Source of the DNA: an uncultured Sphingobacteriales bacterium
Lineage (GTDB): Bacteria; Bacteroidota; Bacteroidia; Chitinophagales; Chitinophagaceae
Direction: 5' to 3'
DNA: 6,753 nucleotides
Assembly: GCA_946887085.1 (NCBI GenBank)
Contig: CAMPKG010000192.1
Location: forward strand, 1-6,753
In this document: one piece after another, positions 1-6,753 of the stretch
Layout of the letters: the number at the start of each line of letters is the position of its first letter
Numbering within the stretch: the stretch's first letter is position 1
Notes under the pieces: model-generated
What the model saw: the letters and a program-made list of their open reading frames with translations, nothing else
Told to the model about the DNA's origin: nothing
Databases searched by the model: none
Translations under genes and position numbers: made by a program

Positions 1-381
1 GATGTAACAGTTCCTGCTGACCTTGTAAAAACAGGTGATCAAAAGGCGTCTATAAACCAGGAAATTCCTGTAAACGGAGCAGCGGTGATAAAAATAAATA
101 TTGATTATACCTTTACGGGAAAATTGAAATCTACCTGGCGGCATCCGTCAGAGGTGAAAGTAGCTTTCATGACCGAAGACGGAGTATGGCGTTCGTTCAG
201 GACATCCAGAGAATTGCTGCGTGGTGGGATAATGACCGAAAAGCTTGTGTTAAACCTGGAAGATTTCATGTTGTATGTAACAGACAGAAATGCACTGCCT
301 GCTATTGGCAAATTGAAAATTGAGAGCGATAAGAAATATTGCAAAGAAGAAATTAACGTAGAATATTATTCAGTCAAATAA
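1..381 (+). CDS. C-terminal part of an unrecognised protein (5' end outside window)
   Basis: The frame is open from base 1 to a TAA at 379-381, giving at least 126 residues. The GTG at 85 is an internal valine codon, because 28 sense codons precede it in the same frame (starting [10 protein letters not shown]); I therefore annotate the gene as entering from the left edge. I do not recognise the family. The visible part has no membrane segment and alternates short hydrophobic strands with charged turns ([46 protein letters not shown]), which suggests a beta-rich soluble domain at the C-terminus. It ends 8 bp before the epimerase start on the same strand, so it probably belongs to that sugar operon. 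A role in surface polysaccharide or glycolipid assembly is possible from position only. That this is a real coding frame is likely; its function is unknown. Confidence 0.75.
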   Translation, partial: DVTVPADLVKTGDQKASINQEIPVNGAAVIKINIDYTFTGKLKSTWRHPSEVKVAFMTEDGVWRSFRTSRELLRGGIMTEKLVLNLEDFMLYVTDRNALPAIGKLKIESDKKYCKEEINVEYYSVK

Positions 382-389
382 ATAAAACG

Positions 390-1460
390 ATGGCGAACAT
401 TTGTGTGGTTACGGGTTCATCAGGCCTTATAGGCAGCGAATCTGTAGAGTTTTTTTCAGAGAAATTTGATAAGGTTGTTGGTATAGATAACAATATGCGC
501 ATGCAGTTTTTTGGTGCGGATGCGTCTACGGAATGGAACACCCAACGTTTGCTCGGTTCGGTAAGTAACTTCGAACACCATGCCGCGGACATCAGGGATA
601 TTGACGCGCTCGACAAAATATTCGCGCTTTACGGAACAGACATTAAGCTGATCGTACATACCGCTGCACAACCAAGTCATGACTGGGCTGCAAGAGAGCC
701 TATCACCGACTTTACCGTGAATGCTAACGGTACGATCAACCTGCTGGAAATAACGCGTAAGCACTGCCCGCAAGCTACATTCATATTTACATCTACTAAC
801 AAAGTATATGGCGATACGCCGAATTACCTGCCGCTTATAGAATTGGAACATCGCTGGGAAATTGCCGAAGATCATCCGTACTATAAAAAAGGTATTGACG
901 AGCTGATGAGCATCGATCATACAAAACACTCGCTTTTCGGTGCATCGAAAGTTGCCGCTGATGTAGTAGCCCAGGAGTATGGCCGCTATTTTGAAATGAA
1001 CGTAGGCATTTTCAGGGGTGGTTGCCTTACAGGACCTAAGCACAGTGGCACCCAACTGCACGGCTTTCTTTCCTACCTGATGAAATGTGCGATCACCGGT
1101 GATAAGTATACAGTGTTTGGCTATAAGGGGAAACAGGTACGCGACAATATCCACTCGTGGGATCTTGTGAATATGTTCTGGCATTTCCACCAGTCGCCAA
1201 GGCATGGTGAAGTTTACAATGCAGGGGGCGGACGTTTTTCTAACTGCTCTATGGCTGAGGCCATCACCATCTGTGAAAAGATCACCGCTAAGAAAATGAA
1301 CTATACGTACTCGGAGATAAACAGGATTGGCGATCATATCTGGTGGGTAAGCGACACTTCAAAATTCGAGGCACATTTCCCGGGATGGAAACTTCACTAT
1401 AATGTTGAAGATATTCTCCGCCAGATACACCAGGCTTTCCAGGAAAGGGTTCATGCTTAA
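390..1460 (+). CDS. NAD-dependent sugar-nucleotide epimerase, CDP-paratose/tyvelose 2-epimerase-like (extended SDR)
   Basis: A 356-residue cytoplasmic protein with the layout and length of extended short-chain dehydrogenases that epimerise or dehydrate nucleotide sugars. The Rossmann motif GxxGxxG is at residues 9-15 (GSSGLIG). D33 ends strand beta-2 (VVGIDNN), which favours NAD over [15 protein letters not shown] at 90-100 and the [10 protein letters not shown] helix follow. FTSTNKVYG at 133-141 carries the active-site Ser/Thr position (T136 by comparison with GalE). The substrate-side motif [11 protein letters not shown] is at 250-260. The overall sequence resembles proteins usually labelled CDP-paratose 2-epimerase. 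Odd point: the YxxxK catalytic motif reads F183-G-A-S-K187, with Phe in place of the Tyr. The ATG at 390 sits directly before the Rossmann strand and is a sound start. No ddhABCD-type CDP-sugar genes lie in the window, so the substrate remains open. The gene lies 8 bp after the upstream gene and 12 bp before the GT2 gene, so co-transcription is likely. Family assignment is firm; the exact reaction is not. Confidence 0.9.
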   Translation: MANICVVTGSSGLIGSESVEFFSEKFDKVVGIDNNMRMQFFGADASTEWNTQRLLGSVSNFEHHAADIRDIDALDKIFALYGTDIKLIVHTAAQPSHDWAAREPITDFTVNANGTINLLEITRKHCPQATFIFTSTNKVYGDTPNYLPLIELEHRWEIAEDHPYYKKGIDELMSIDHTKHSLFGASKVAADVVAQEYGRYFEMNVGIFRGGCLTGPKHSGTQLHGFLSYLMKCAITGDKYTVFGYKGKQVRDNIHSWDLVNMFWHFHQSPRHGEVYNAGGGRFSNCSMAEAITICEKITAKKMNYTYSEINRIGDHIWWVSDTSKFEAHFPGWKLHYNVEDILRQIHQAFQERVHA

Positions 1461-1472
1461 ACCCAAACATTG

Positions 1473-2222
1473 ATGGTACTATCAGTAGTTATTCCGGCAT
1501 ACAACGAACAGGAGTCTTTGCCGGACACCTTAAATAGCCTCTATAAAACACTGAGCAGGGAAAATATCCCTCACGAAATTGTCGTGGTCAATGACAATTC
1601 GAAGGACGACACATGGAATGTGCTGCAATCGTTAAAGGCTGAGATACCGACACTCGCACCTATTACCAATTCCGGCCCTAATGGATTTGGCTATGCGGTA
1701 AGACACGGACTTGACAATTTCACAGGCGACTGTGTTGCGCTGATGATGGCGGATATGTCTGACTCTCCTGAAGATCTTGTGAAATTCTATCGGGCAATGG
1801 TTGAAGGGAACTATGACTGCGTGTTTGGCAGCCGCTTTATGAAAGGCGGAAAGGTTTATGACTACCCGAGACATAAACTGTTTTTGAACAGGTTTGTCAA
1901 TAACGCGGTAAGAGTGATATTCCGGATAAAATACAATGACTTCACCAATGCATTTAAGCTATACAAAACGGAGACGATTCGCGGCATAGAGCCGCTATTG
2001 TCTCCTCATTTTAATCTTACGTTGGAAATGTCCCTGAAGGCGTTGGTAAGAGGTTACACGTTCACTGTGGTTCCCAATAGCTGGACCAATAGAAAATTCG
2101 GCGAGTCGAATCTGAAGATCAAGGAAATGGGCAGCCGCTATTTCTTTATTTTCCTTTATTGCCTCATCGAAAAGTTCTTCTCGCGCGGCGACTACCTGAA
2201 AAAACACATCCACCGTTCCTGA
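1473..2222 (+). CDS. Family 2 glycosyltransferase, polyprenol-phosphate sugar synthase type (DPM1-like)
   Basis: A 249-residue GT-A fold glycosyltransferase. It begins with the typical strand SVVIPAYNEQ (residues 4-13), followed by VVVNDNSKDDT (37-47), where D41 should contact the nucleotide. The metal-binding region is MMADMSDSPEDL (91-102) with D94 and D97, then FGSRF (118-122), and W204/R207/G210/S212 in the WTNRKFGESNL segment seen in dolichyl-/polyprenyl-phosphate glycosyltransferases. Such enzymes move a sugar from a nucleotide donor to a polyprenyl phosphate at the cytoplasmic face of the inner membrane. The two C-terminal membrane helices of GtrB/ArnC types are missing; only a short aromatic hydrophobic stretch (YFFIFLYCLIEKFF, 223-236) could touch the membrane. 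I chose the ATG at 1473. An in-frame TTG at 1470 would add only one residue. The gene follows the epimerase by 12 bp, so the epimerase product may be its donor sugar, which is inference. Its stop lies 13 bp from the end of the convergent membrane glycosyltransferase. Confidence 0.9.
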   Translation: MVLSVVIPAYNEQESLPDTLNSLYKTLSRENIPHEIVVVNDNSKDDTWNVLQSLKAEIPTLAPITNSGPNGFGYAVRHGLDNFTGDCVALMMADMSDSPEDLVKFYRAMVEGNYDCVFGSRFMKGGKVYDYPRHKLFLNRFVNNAVRVIFRIKYNDFTNAFKLYKTETIRGIEPLLSPHFNLTLEMSLKALVRGYTFTVVPNSWTNRKFGESNLKIKEMGSRYFFIFLYCLIEKFFSRGDYLKKHIHRS

Positions 2223-2235
2223 CAATACGTTTCTT

Positions 2236-3738
2236 TTATTGACCAACTGGCCGTATCTCTGAAACAGCGAAGTTGTTGTTGAAAAATTGCCGTTCGATAA
2301 GACCACGCTTTTTCAGTTCGTCAATGATAGGGTCTGTATTGTCTCCCCCCTTGCTAGAATGCAGCATGATAAAATTCGATTTTTGTGCTTTGACCACCTC
2401 GAGGTTTAAAAATTGTTCGGGGCTTAAGCTCCATTCTATACGATCATAGTTGTTGTTTCTTACTAGCCCTGTTTTGTTATAAAACTGGTACATCGTCAAG
2501 GGTGTCGTTATTAGCAGCTTGGTTTCAGGATAGTGTTTGTCAATGTACATGACCGACGGCTTTATCCTGATCTCCCATTTAGGAAATTGTTTCACCGATG
2601 GCTCTGCAGCTTGAAAAAGAAAAAAAACAACAAAAATTATTGCCACGCTTCGATGAACAAATTTCGTCAACACATCTGCGATGACGCCCATACCTATTGA
2701 GAGCAAAATGATGATGGGTGGAACCAGGTACAGGATAAACCTCAAATGAAAAGGATAAAGTTTTTCCATAGACAGGCATAGATGCAACAAAACCGGCAAC
2801 ACTGTCAGTAATAGTGCGGGGTATTGCCCGCGATAGATAAAGTACCCGATACCTGTAAGCATAAGGAAGACCACAGGAAATGGGAGGAACATCCCCGTAT
2901 TGAAATACAGCATCTCTGAAAAAAACATTTCCTCTGATCTTATCCTGATAAAATCGTTGAACTCTGTGGTGAATAGTGGAGTGGGACAAAAGGTATGCGA
3001 CCAGATTTGCTTCATCCCGTCGGCATAAGGATGTTGATAGATAAATTTCAGGTAATTGGCTACAAATACAACTGCCCAGCAAACTGCAATGATCGCCAAA
3101 TTCTTCCAAGGCAGTTTATTAACGCTATTGTTCTTACTGGCAGCTTGCCAAACCAAATAAGAAAAAACACAGGTAAGAACTACAGTTGAGGCGTTGGAAA
3201 ACAACACTGCAAGGCATCCGACGATGGTTAATAAAATTGTACGGCGTTTTCTGACGAACTCATGCTCCGAAACGGCAAGGTAGGCCATTATCACAAAAAC
3301 ACTGACATCAACAGTATACGGTTTCAATTCAGAAGAATAGTAAACCAGTGAAATATTAATACAAAAAATAAACAGCGCAATCAAAGCGGCGGTTGCATTT
3401 CGAGTGAGATCGCGCACCAGCCAAAAAAACAAGGGCAACGCAATAATAGAAAGCAGGAACGGTGCTACCCTCAACGCCAATTCACCAAATCCGAAAAGCC
3501 TCGTAAACATTTCTATTGCGAACAGAAAAAATATGGGGGCAGACTGATAGTTGTCCAATGGCTTGGTAAGCCCGGCAAAACCATGATCTACAAAATTGAG
3601 TGCCAGGTGAGCCTCATCATGCCAAAGGCTACGCCCCATAAAGTATTGGTAGGAGCGAAGCCCAAGCCCGATAAGCAGAATGATAAGAATGATGGGCTTA
3701 TATAACCGCCGCAGGCCGTTCTTTCTAGGCTGATCCAT
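2236..3738 (-). CDS. Multi-spanning membrane glycosyltransferase, GT39/PMT_2 (ArnT-like) type
   Basis: A 500-residue inner-membrane protein with about 11-12 hydrophobic segments (around 14-28, 66-85, 89-108, 114-135, 143-158, 166-182, 184-198, 212-231, 285-302, 306-322, 333-356, 363-378) and a soluble C-terminal tail from about 380. The first outer loop holds the acidic pair in SLWHDEAHLAL (W39-H40-D41-E42), the position of the catalytic Asp/Glu in protein-O-mannosyltransferase-like enzymes. YYSSELKPYTVDV (133-145) matches a motif common in Bacteroidota members. The family transfers a sugar from a polyprenyl-phosphate donor to lipid A, protein or glycan acceptors on the periplasmic side. The ATG at 3738 fits, with positively charged residues before the first helix. 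The gene is convergent with the GT2 gene and divergent from the PLP-enzyme gene. No convincing -7 box is seen upstream; the closest, TACCTTG read on the - strand at 3765-3759, is a poor match. Sugar and acceptor are unknown. Confidence 0.88.
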   Translation of the reverse strand: MDQPRKNGLRRLYKPIILIILLIGLGLRSYQYFMGRSLWHDEAHLALNFVDHGFAGLTKPLDNYQSAPIFFLFAIEMFTRLFGFGELALRVAPFLLSIIALPLFFWLVRDLTRNATAALIALFIFCINISLVYYSSELKPYTVDVSVFVIMAYLAVSEHEFVRKRRTILLTIVGCLAVLFSNASTVVLTCVFSYLVWQAASKNNSVNKLPWKNLAIIAVCWAVVFVANYLKFIYQHPYADGMKQIWSHTFCPTPLFTTEFNDFIRIRSEEMFFSEMLYFNTGMFLPFPVVFLMLTGIGYFIYRGQYPALLLTVLPVLLHLCLSMEKLYPFHLRFILYLVPPIIILLSIGMGVIADVLTKFVHRSVAIIFVVFFLFQAAEPSVKQFPKWEIRIKPSVMYIDKHYPETKLLITTPLTMYQFYNKTGLVRNNNYDRIEWSLSPEQFLNLEVVKAQKSNFIMLHSSKGGDNTDPIIDELKKRGLIERQFFNNNFAVSEIRPVGQ

Positions 3739-3797
3739 AGGAATTTTGAATTGAATGCAAGGTAAAATAATACGCGATATTTAAATACTCAAGTGTC

Positions 3798-3805
3798 TAT
3801 CTTTG
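3798..3805 (+). promoter_or_regulatory. Bacteroidota-type -7 promoter box (TATCTTTG)
   Basis: TATCTTTG matches the Bacteroidota consensus TAnnTTTG exactly and lies 20 bp before the ATG of the PLP enzyme, in the divergent gap. Transcription would start near 3811-3815, leaving a leader of about 12-15 bases. No clear -33 TTTG/TTG box is visible 19-21 bp upstream, where the sequence is AT-rich. An in-frame GTG at 3793 lies upstream of this box, so the box supports the ATG at 3826 as the true start. Confidence 0.6.
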
Positions 3806-3825
3806 CCTTTCTAACAAAGCACTCA

Positions 3826-4977
3826 ATGGATAAAAAACATAAACTCGACACCCGCCTGATACACGCGGGAGTAGAACCCGACCCTACTACCGGCGCCATT
3901 ATGACGCCTATCTACCAGACGTCTACTTACGTTCAGGCGGCCCCAGGCGACCATAAAGGATATGAATATGCGCGTACACAGAATCCTACCCGAACCGTAC
4001 TGCAAAATGCACTCGCTAATATCGAGAATGGTAAATACGGGCTTTGTTTCGGTAGCGGCATGGCCGCCACTGATGCAGTTGCTAAATTGCTGATGCCCGG
4101 CGACGAAGTAATTGTAGCCAATGATCTTTATGGAGGCACCTACCGGATATTCACGAGGGTATTCGCCAATTATGGAATCAAGTTCCATTTCATTGACATG
4201 AGCAATGCCGGGAACATACGCCAGTATGTGAATAGCAATACCAAAATGATATGGGCCGAAACACCAACCAATCCCTTGCTCAATATCATCGATATTGAGG
4301 CATGCGCGAACATCGCGAAGGAAAAAAACCTGCTGCTGGTGGTCGACAACACCTTTGCATCGCCTTACCTGCAAAACCCGCTTGACTGGGGTGCAGATAT
4401 CGTTTTGCATTCTGCCACAAAATACCTTGGCGGCCACTCGGATGTAGTGCACGGAGCACTCATCATGAATGATCAGGGCCTGGAAGAGCGCCTGCGCTTT
4501 ATACAAAACAGTTGTGGTGGTGTTCCTGGCCCTCACGATGCATGGCTGGTATTGCGCGGCATCAAAACCCTTCACGTGCGGATGCAACGCCATTGCGAGA
4601 ACGGTGCTGCAATAGCTGAATTCCTGCGTTCGCACCCGAAAGTAGGCAAAGTGTACTGGTGCGGTTTTGAAGACCATCCGAACCACCACATCGCCAAAAA
4701 ACAAATGCGTGATTTCGGCGGTATGATATCATTCGTGCTGAAAGATGATAACGTAGATGCTGCCAACAAGGTTCTGAAAAATACGCAACTGTTCTCTTTA
4801 GCTGAATCGCTTGGAGGAGTTGAATCATTGATCGGCCACCCGGCTTCAATGACCCATGGCTCTATACCGAGGGAGGAACGTATCAAGAACGGGCTTGCCG
4901 ATTCGCTAATACGCCTCAGTGTTGGCATAGAGGACAAAGACGACCTTATAGATGACCTGAAAAATGCAATAGGATAG
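3826..4977 (+). CDS. Cystathionine gamma-synthase / gamma-lyase family PLP enzyme
   Basis: A 383-residue cytosolic Cys/Met-metabolism PLP enzyme of normal family length. These enzymes act on homoserine esters or cystathionine in trans-sulfuration, joining cysteine to activated homoserine or cleaving cystathionine to cysteine. Seen in the sequence: Y48 and R50 in [12 protein letters not shown] (phosphate contacts from the partner subunit), the FGSGMAA loop at 75-81, Y102 in NDLYGGTYR (stacks on the cofactor ring), D174 in VVDNTFASP (pairs with the pyridine nitrogen), K199 in [11 protein letters not shown] (Schiff-base lysine), [17 protein letters not shown] at 328-344, and R363 in [10 protein letters not shown] (substrate carboxylate). 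All key residues are present. I prefer the ATG at 3826 over an in-frame GTG at 3793, because the family begins at this point ([10 protein letters not shown]) and the promoter box lies between the two. The gene is a single unit between its own promoter and terminator. Synthase (metB-like) and lyase cannot be told apart with confidence from sequence alone. Confidence 0.93.
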   Translation: MDKKHKLDTRLIHAGVEPDPTTGAIMTPIYQTSTYVQAAPGDHKGYEYARTQNPTRTVLQNALANIENGKYGLCFGSGMAATDAVAKLLMPGDEVIVANDLYGGTYRIFTRVFANYGIKFHFIDMSNAGNIRQYVNSNTKMIWAETPTNPLLNIIDIEACANIAKEKNLLLVVDNTFASPYLQNPLDWGADIVLHSATKYLGGHSDVVHGALIMNDQGLEERLRFIQNSCGGVPGPHDAWLVLRGIKTLHVRMQRHCENGAAIAEFLRSHPKVGKVYWCGFEDHPNHHIAKKQMRDFGGMISFVLKDDNVDAANKVLKNTQLFSLAESLGGVESLIGHPASMTHGSIPREERIKNGLADSLIRLSVGIEDKDDLIDDLKNAIG

Positions 4978-4979
4978 TA

Positions 4980-5013
4980 AAAAACGAACCCCGCGATTGC
5001 GGGGTTCGTTTTT
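4980..5013. terminator. Bidirectional rho-independent terminator, 15-bp perfect stem
   Basis: The left arm 4980-4994 (AAAAACGAACCCCGC) pairs perfectly with the right arm 4999-5013 (GCGGGGTTCGTTTTT) around the loop GATT. The A-tract on one side and T-tract on the other make a U-run in either direction. It therefore can stop both the PLP-enzyme transcript from the left and the GLPGLI transcript from the right. It begins 2 bp after the TAG of the PLP gene. The TAA of the GLPGLI gene (5012-5014 on the - strand) overlaps the outer end of the stem. Confidence 0.93.
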
Positions 5014-5752
5014 ATAGCGTCGTCCACCAGATATTACGGGGACCATATTCTTTCCAATCCTCCATGCTTTTGCTCATACTCTCATATAGCTCTTTGCTAT
5101 TCACTTTCTTTCCTTTTTGAGAGAACTTATAATCTTCTTCCTTAGGCTGAACCAATTCAATTTTTGTGGCAATCCACGTGGTATAAAGGCGCGGTATGGC
5201 CACCTCCAATATCATTCCCGGCAAACCGCTGAACATCTCGGGGCCACCGTTAACCATTATATCGTCGGTATAAAAGGCCACTACATACACGGAGTCACAT
5301 ATCTTGCTCACCGCTTTCCGGCACTTGTAGTTGGCTATTGTTCTAATCTCATCCGTTATACGCCATTTCAACACGCGCATACTGTCCCGCACCAAGAATT
5401 TATCTTCAAAGATCACCTTCTGAGCAGTAACACTGTCAGTTTTAAAATCGGTATAAACAACATTTTCAGGAGCGGGTGTGCTTAGCCAGCGCGAAGCATT
5501 CTCTGTTTCGCGGCCTGGCTTGTAGATAGTTTTGTCCTTCCCAAAATACATATCGAAATAGGTAACATGGTATTTCGCAAGCTGACTTTTGATCTTGTCG
5601 TAAAACCGGCGGTCATCCTCATCCAGTTCTTCTATACGGCGGTGAATATTGATCTTCCGCTCAAACTCTATTTTACCCTGCTGCGTATATTGTGCACCCG
5701 CATTCAATATGTAGCAACCCAACAGATACAGTATGATGAATAGTTTTTTCAT
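5012..5752 (-). CDS. GLPGLI family secreted protein
   Basis: A 246-residue protein with a clear Sec signal peptide: MKK, a hydrophobic core at about 4-16, and a probable cleavage after AGA at 18-20 before Q21. The mature part should therefore sit in the periplasm or be exported. The family signature is at 176-181 as GLPGMI within MFSGLPGMILEV, with Met in place of the usual Leu. The upstream YKCRKA segment (142-147) is the other conserved spot I recognise in this family (TIGR01200 / Pfam Porph_ging). C144 and C152 are the only cysteines in the mature protein and could form a disulfide. The biochemical function of the family is unknown. The gene starts 5 bp after the stop of the outer-membrane barrel gene on the same strand, a common pairing in Bacteroidota that suggests a joint role at the outer membrane. 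Translation ends inside the terminator stem. Confidence 0.92.
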   Translation of the reverse strand: MKKLFIILYLLGCYILNAGAQYTQQGKIEFERKINIHRRIEELDEDDRRFYDKIKSQLAKYHVTYFDMYFGKDKTIYKPGRETENASRWLSTPAPENVVYTDFKTDSVTAQKVIFEDKFLVRDSMRVLKWRITDEIRTIANYKCRKAVSKICDSVYVVAFYTDDIMVNGGPEMFSGLPGMILEVAIPRLYTTWIATKIELVQPKEEDYKFSQKGKKVNSKELYESMSKSMEDWKEYGPRNIWWTTL

Positions 5753-5757
5753 GTTCT

Positions 5758-6753
5758 TTATTTGGTGATGATCATTGGCTGTTCGGGCGCTGTAAGGGGC
5801 GATTTAGAAAAATTCCATGTCAAAGTAAGCAACCCGTAACGGCGGATCGTGTTGTACCGGTCTTCGGTTATATAGTTGGCATTTGCCGTACGCGTAAACC
5901 CAAGGTTCTGGTTCAGGATGTCGATCACTGCGACGCGCAATTCCAACTGGTCGCTTTTCAGGAACTTCTTCGCTACGTATGCGTTCCATTTGAAGACATT
6001 GTTGTTGCTGGTGAACACGGGTGTTTTCTCACGAACATACCAGTTGAAATCACTACCGATCTCAAATTTCTTAGGCAATTCATAAGACACTGCGAAGTTG
6101 TTTTCCAATACCCAGTAACTGGTGCTCGCCAGCGCCAGTGTAGAACGGTAGTCATTATACGTTATATCCGGTCCCAGGCTAACTGACAGTTTTTCGTCCT
6201 TACTCTCGTAGGACAAGTTGATGCCAAACGAGTAGTTATTGTTATCGCTCGTATTCACCTGTCCATTTACAAGGTTAGTACTATGATTTATGCCGGAATT
6301 AAGATTGAAGTTCATTCGCGTATTCAACTTTTTAAGGCTGAAACCAAACCACATACCTGCCCAGCCGGAGTAGTTGCCGTCCATATTGATATGTTGAAAG
6401 TAGCGTACTCCACTGTCGTTTACCGTTTCCGCCCTGGTGATCGCATCGTCTATAAAATTCGCGCTTACATACCCACCGACGTAGCGGCCTGTCAGCGGCT
6501 TGTAGTTGTTATATCTCACATTCACAGAATGCCGGAATTCCTGCGTCAACCCGGGGTTACCTATCGCGATATTCAGCGGATCGTTGTTATCGCGTAATGG
6601 CTGTATTTGCTCGAGAGTCGGCTGGCGCGTATTCCCGTTATAGTTGAAGCTGGCGCTTGATTGTTTGTTGAATTTATACGTAAAGTTCGCTCTCGGAAAA
6701 ACATTGGTGAAATCGTAGGTATACGTGGTGTCTCTATCTACATCGGTTTGCTT
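5758..6753 (-). CDS. C-terminal part of an outer-membrane beta-barrel protein, TonB-receptor-like (OMP_b-brl_3 type)
   Basis: The frame is open from the right edge to the TAA at 5758-5760, giving 331 residues of the C-terminus. The N-terminal signal, carboxypeptidase-regulatory-like and plug regions expected for this family would lie beyond the window. The segment starting RQPTLEQIQPLRDNNDPLNI (fragment residues 43-62), continuing IGNPGL and then RYNNYKPLTGRYVGG, is characteristic of Bacteroidota type-3 outer-membrane barrels. The rest is a run of amphipathic strands with aromatic ends, such as LSVSLGPDITYNDY, NAYVAKKFL and YGLLTLTWNFSKS near the C-terminus. A TTG at 6549 is an internal leucine codon; the conserved residues upstream of it rule out a start there. 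The gene is followed 5 bp later by the GLPGLI gene, so the two are probably co-transcribed. The transported or bound substrate cannot be inferred. Confidence 0.9.
   Translation of the reverse strand, partial: KQTDVDRDTTYTYDFTNVFPRANFTYKFNKQSSASFNYNGNTRQPTLEQIQPLRDNNDPLNIAIGNPGLTQEFRHSVNVRYNNYKPLTGRYVGGYVSANFIDDAITRAETVNDSGVRYFQHINMDGNYSGWAGMWFGFSLKKLNTRMNFNLNSGINHSTNLVNGQVNTSDNNNYSFGINLSYESKDEKLSVSLGPDITYNDYRSTLALASTSYWVLENNFAVSYELPKKFEIGSDFNWYVREKTPVFTSNNNVFKWNAYVAKKFLKSDQLELRVAVIDILNQNLGFTRTANANYITEDRYNTIRRYGLLTLTWNFSKSPLTAPEQPMIITK

Noticed and set aside
456..1337. Long open frame (293 codons) antisense to the epimerase
   Set aside because: It lies fully inside a gene with complete family motifs. 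Its translation is rich in Cys, Arg and His with no recognisable domain, as expected for a shadow frame.
2609..2642. A-rich tract that might be a regulatory or slippage site
   Set aside because: It encodes Phe/Val/Ile codons of a membrane helix (FVVFFLF) in the - strand gene, and the reading frame continues unbroken.
2579..3109. Open frame of 176 codons on the - strand inside the membrane glycosyltransferase gene
   Set aside because: It overlaps the membrane-helix-coding frame on the same strand and is composition-driven; it does not indicate a frameshift, because the main frame is intact from 3738 to 2236.
3759..3765. Possible -7 box for the divergent membrane glycosyltransferase (TACCTTG on the - strand)
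   Set aside because: It is one base short of TAnnTTTG and lacks a well-spaced -33 element, so it is too weak to annotate.
3823..4704. Long open frame (also 293 codons) antisense to the PLP enzyme
   Set aside because: The sense strand encodes every catalytic residue of a known enzyme family. The antisense product has no domain logic, and the equal length to the other antisense frame is coincidence.
6547..6549. TTG as a start codon for a 263-residue barrel protein
   Set aside because: The frame stays open to the window edge and the 68 upstream residues contain the strongest family motif, so this is an internal leucine.
6283..6597. + strand frame of 104 codons opposite the outer-membrane barrel gene
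   Set aside because: The - strand frame here carries the conserved RQPTLEQ and RYNNYKPLTGRY segments, so the + frame is a shadow.

Overview
The window looks like chromosomal DNA from a member of the Bacteroidota, most likely the Chitinophagia side. The evidence is a GLPGLI-family secreted protein beside a type-3 outer-membrane beta-barrel protein, a perfect Bacteroidota-type -7 promoter box (TAnnTTTG) in front of the PLP-enzyme gene, and no Shine-Dalgarno sequence before any start. The genus cannot be read from this sequence. Coding density is very high: every gap between genes is under 90 bp. I see no RNA gene, mobile element, repeat array or CRISPR.

Left part (1-3738), surface-sugar genes. 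Three genes run on the + strand with gaps of 8 and 12 bp and probably form one operon: the 3' end of an unrecognised gene that enters from the left edge, a sugar-nucleotide epimerase of the extended SDR superfamily (CDP-paratose/tyvelose 2-epimerase-like), and a family-2 glycosyltransferase of the polyprenol-phosphate (DPM1-like) type. Converging on them, 13 bp away on the - strand, is a 500-residue multi-spanning GT39/PMT_2-type glycosyltransferase. Together they suggest a lipid-carrier route. The epimerase would make or tailor an activated sugar, the GT2 would load it onto a polyprenyl phosphate on the cytoplasmic face, and the membrane enzyme would use the lipid-linked sugar on the periplasmic face. 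This is inference from family and position.

Middle (3798-5013), a stand-alone metabolic gene. A cystathionine gamma-synthase/lyase-type PLP enzyme has its own promoter and ends at a 15-bp perfect-stem terminator that can work in both directions.

Right part (5012-6753), an envelope pair on the - strand. The C-terminal 331 residues of an outer-membrane beta-barrel (TonB-receptor-like) protein are followed 5 bp later by a GLPGLI-family periplasmic protein. The GLPGLI stop codon lies inside the shared terminator.

No clear new system is visible. The most interesting points are the loss of the canonical SDR catalytic tyrosine in the epimerase (Phe in F-x-x-x-K) and the possible lipid-linked sugar module split over two convergent units.
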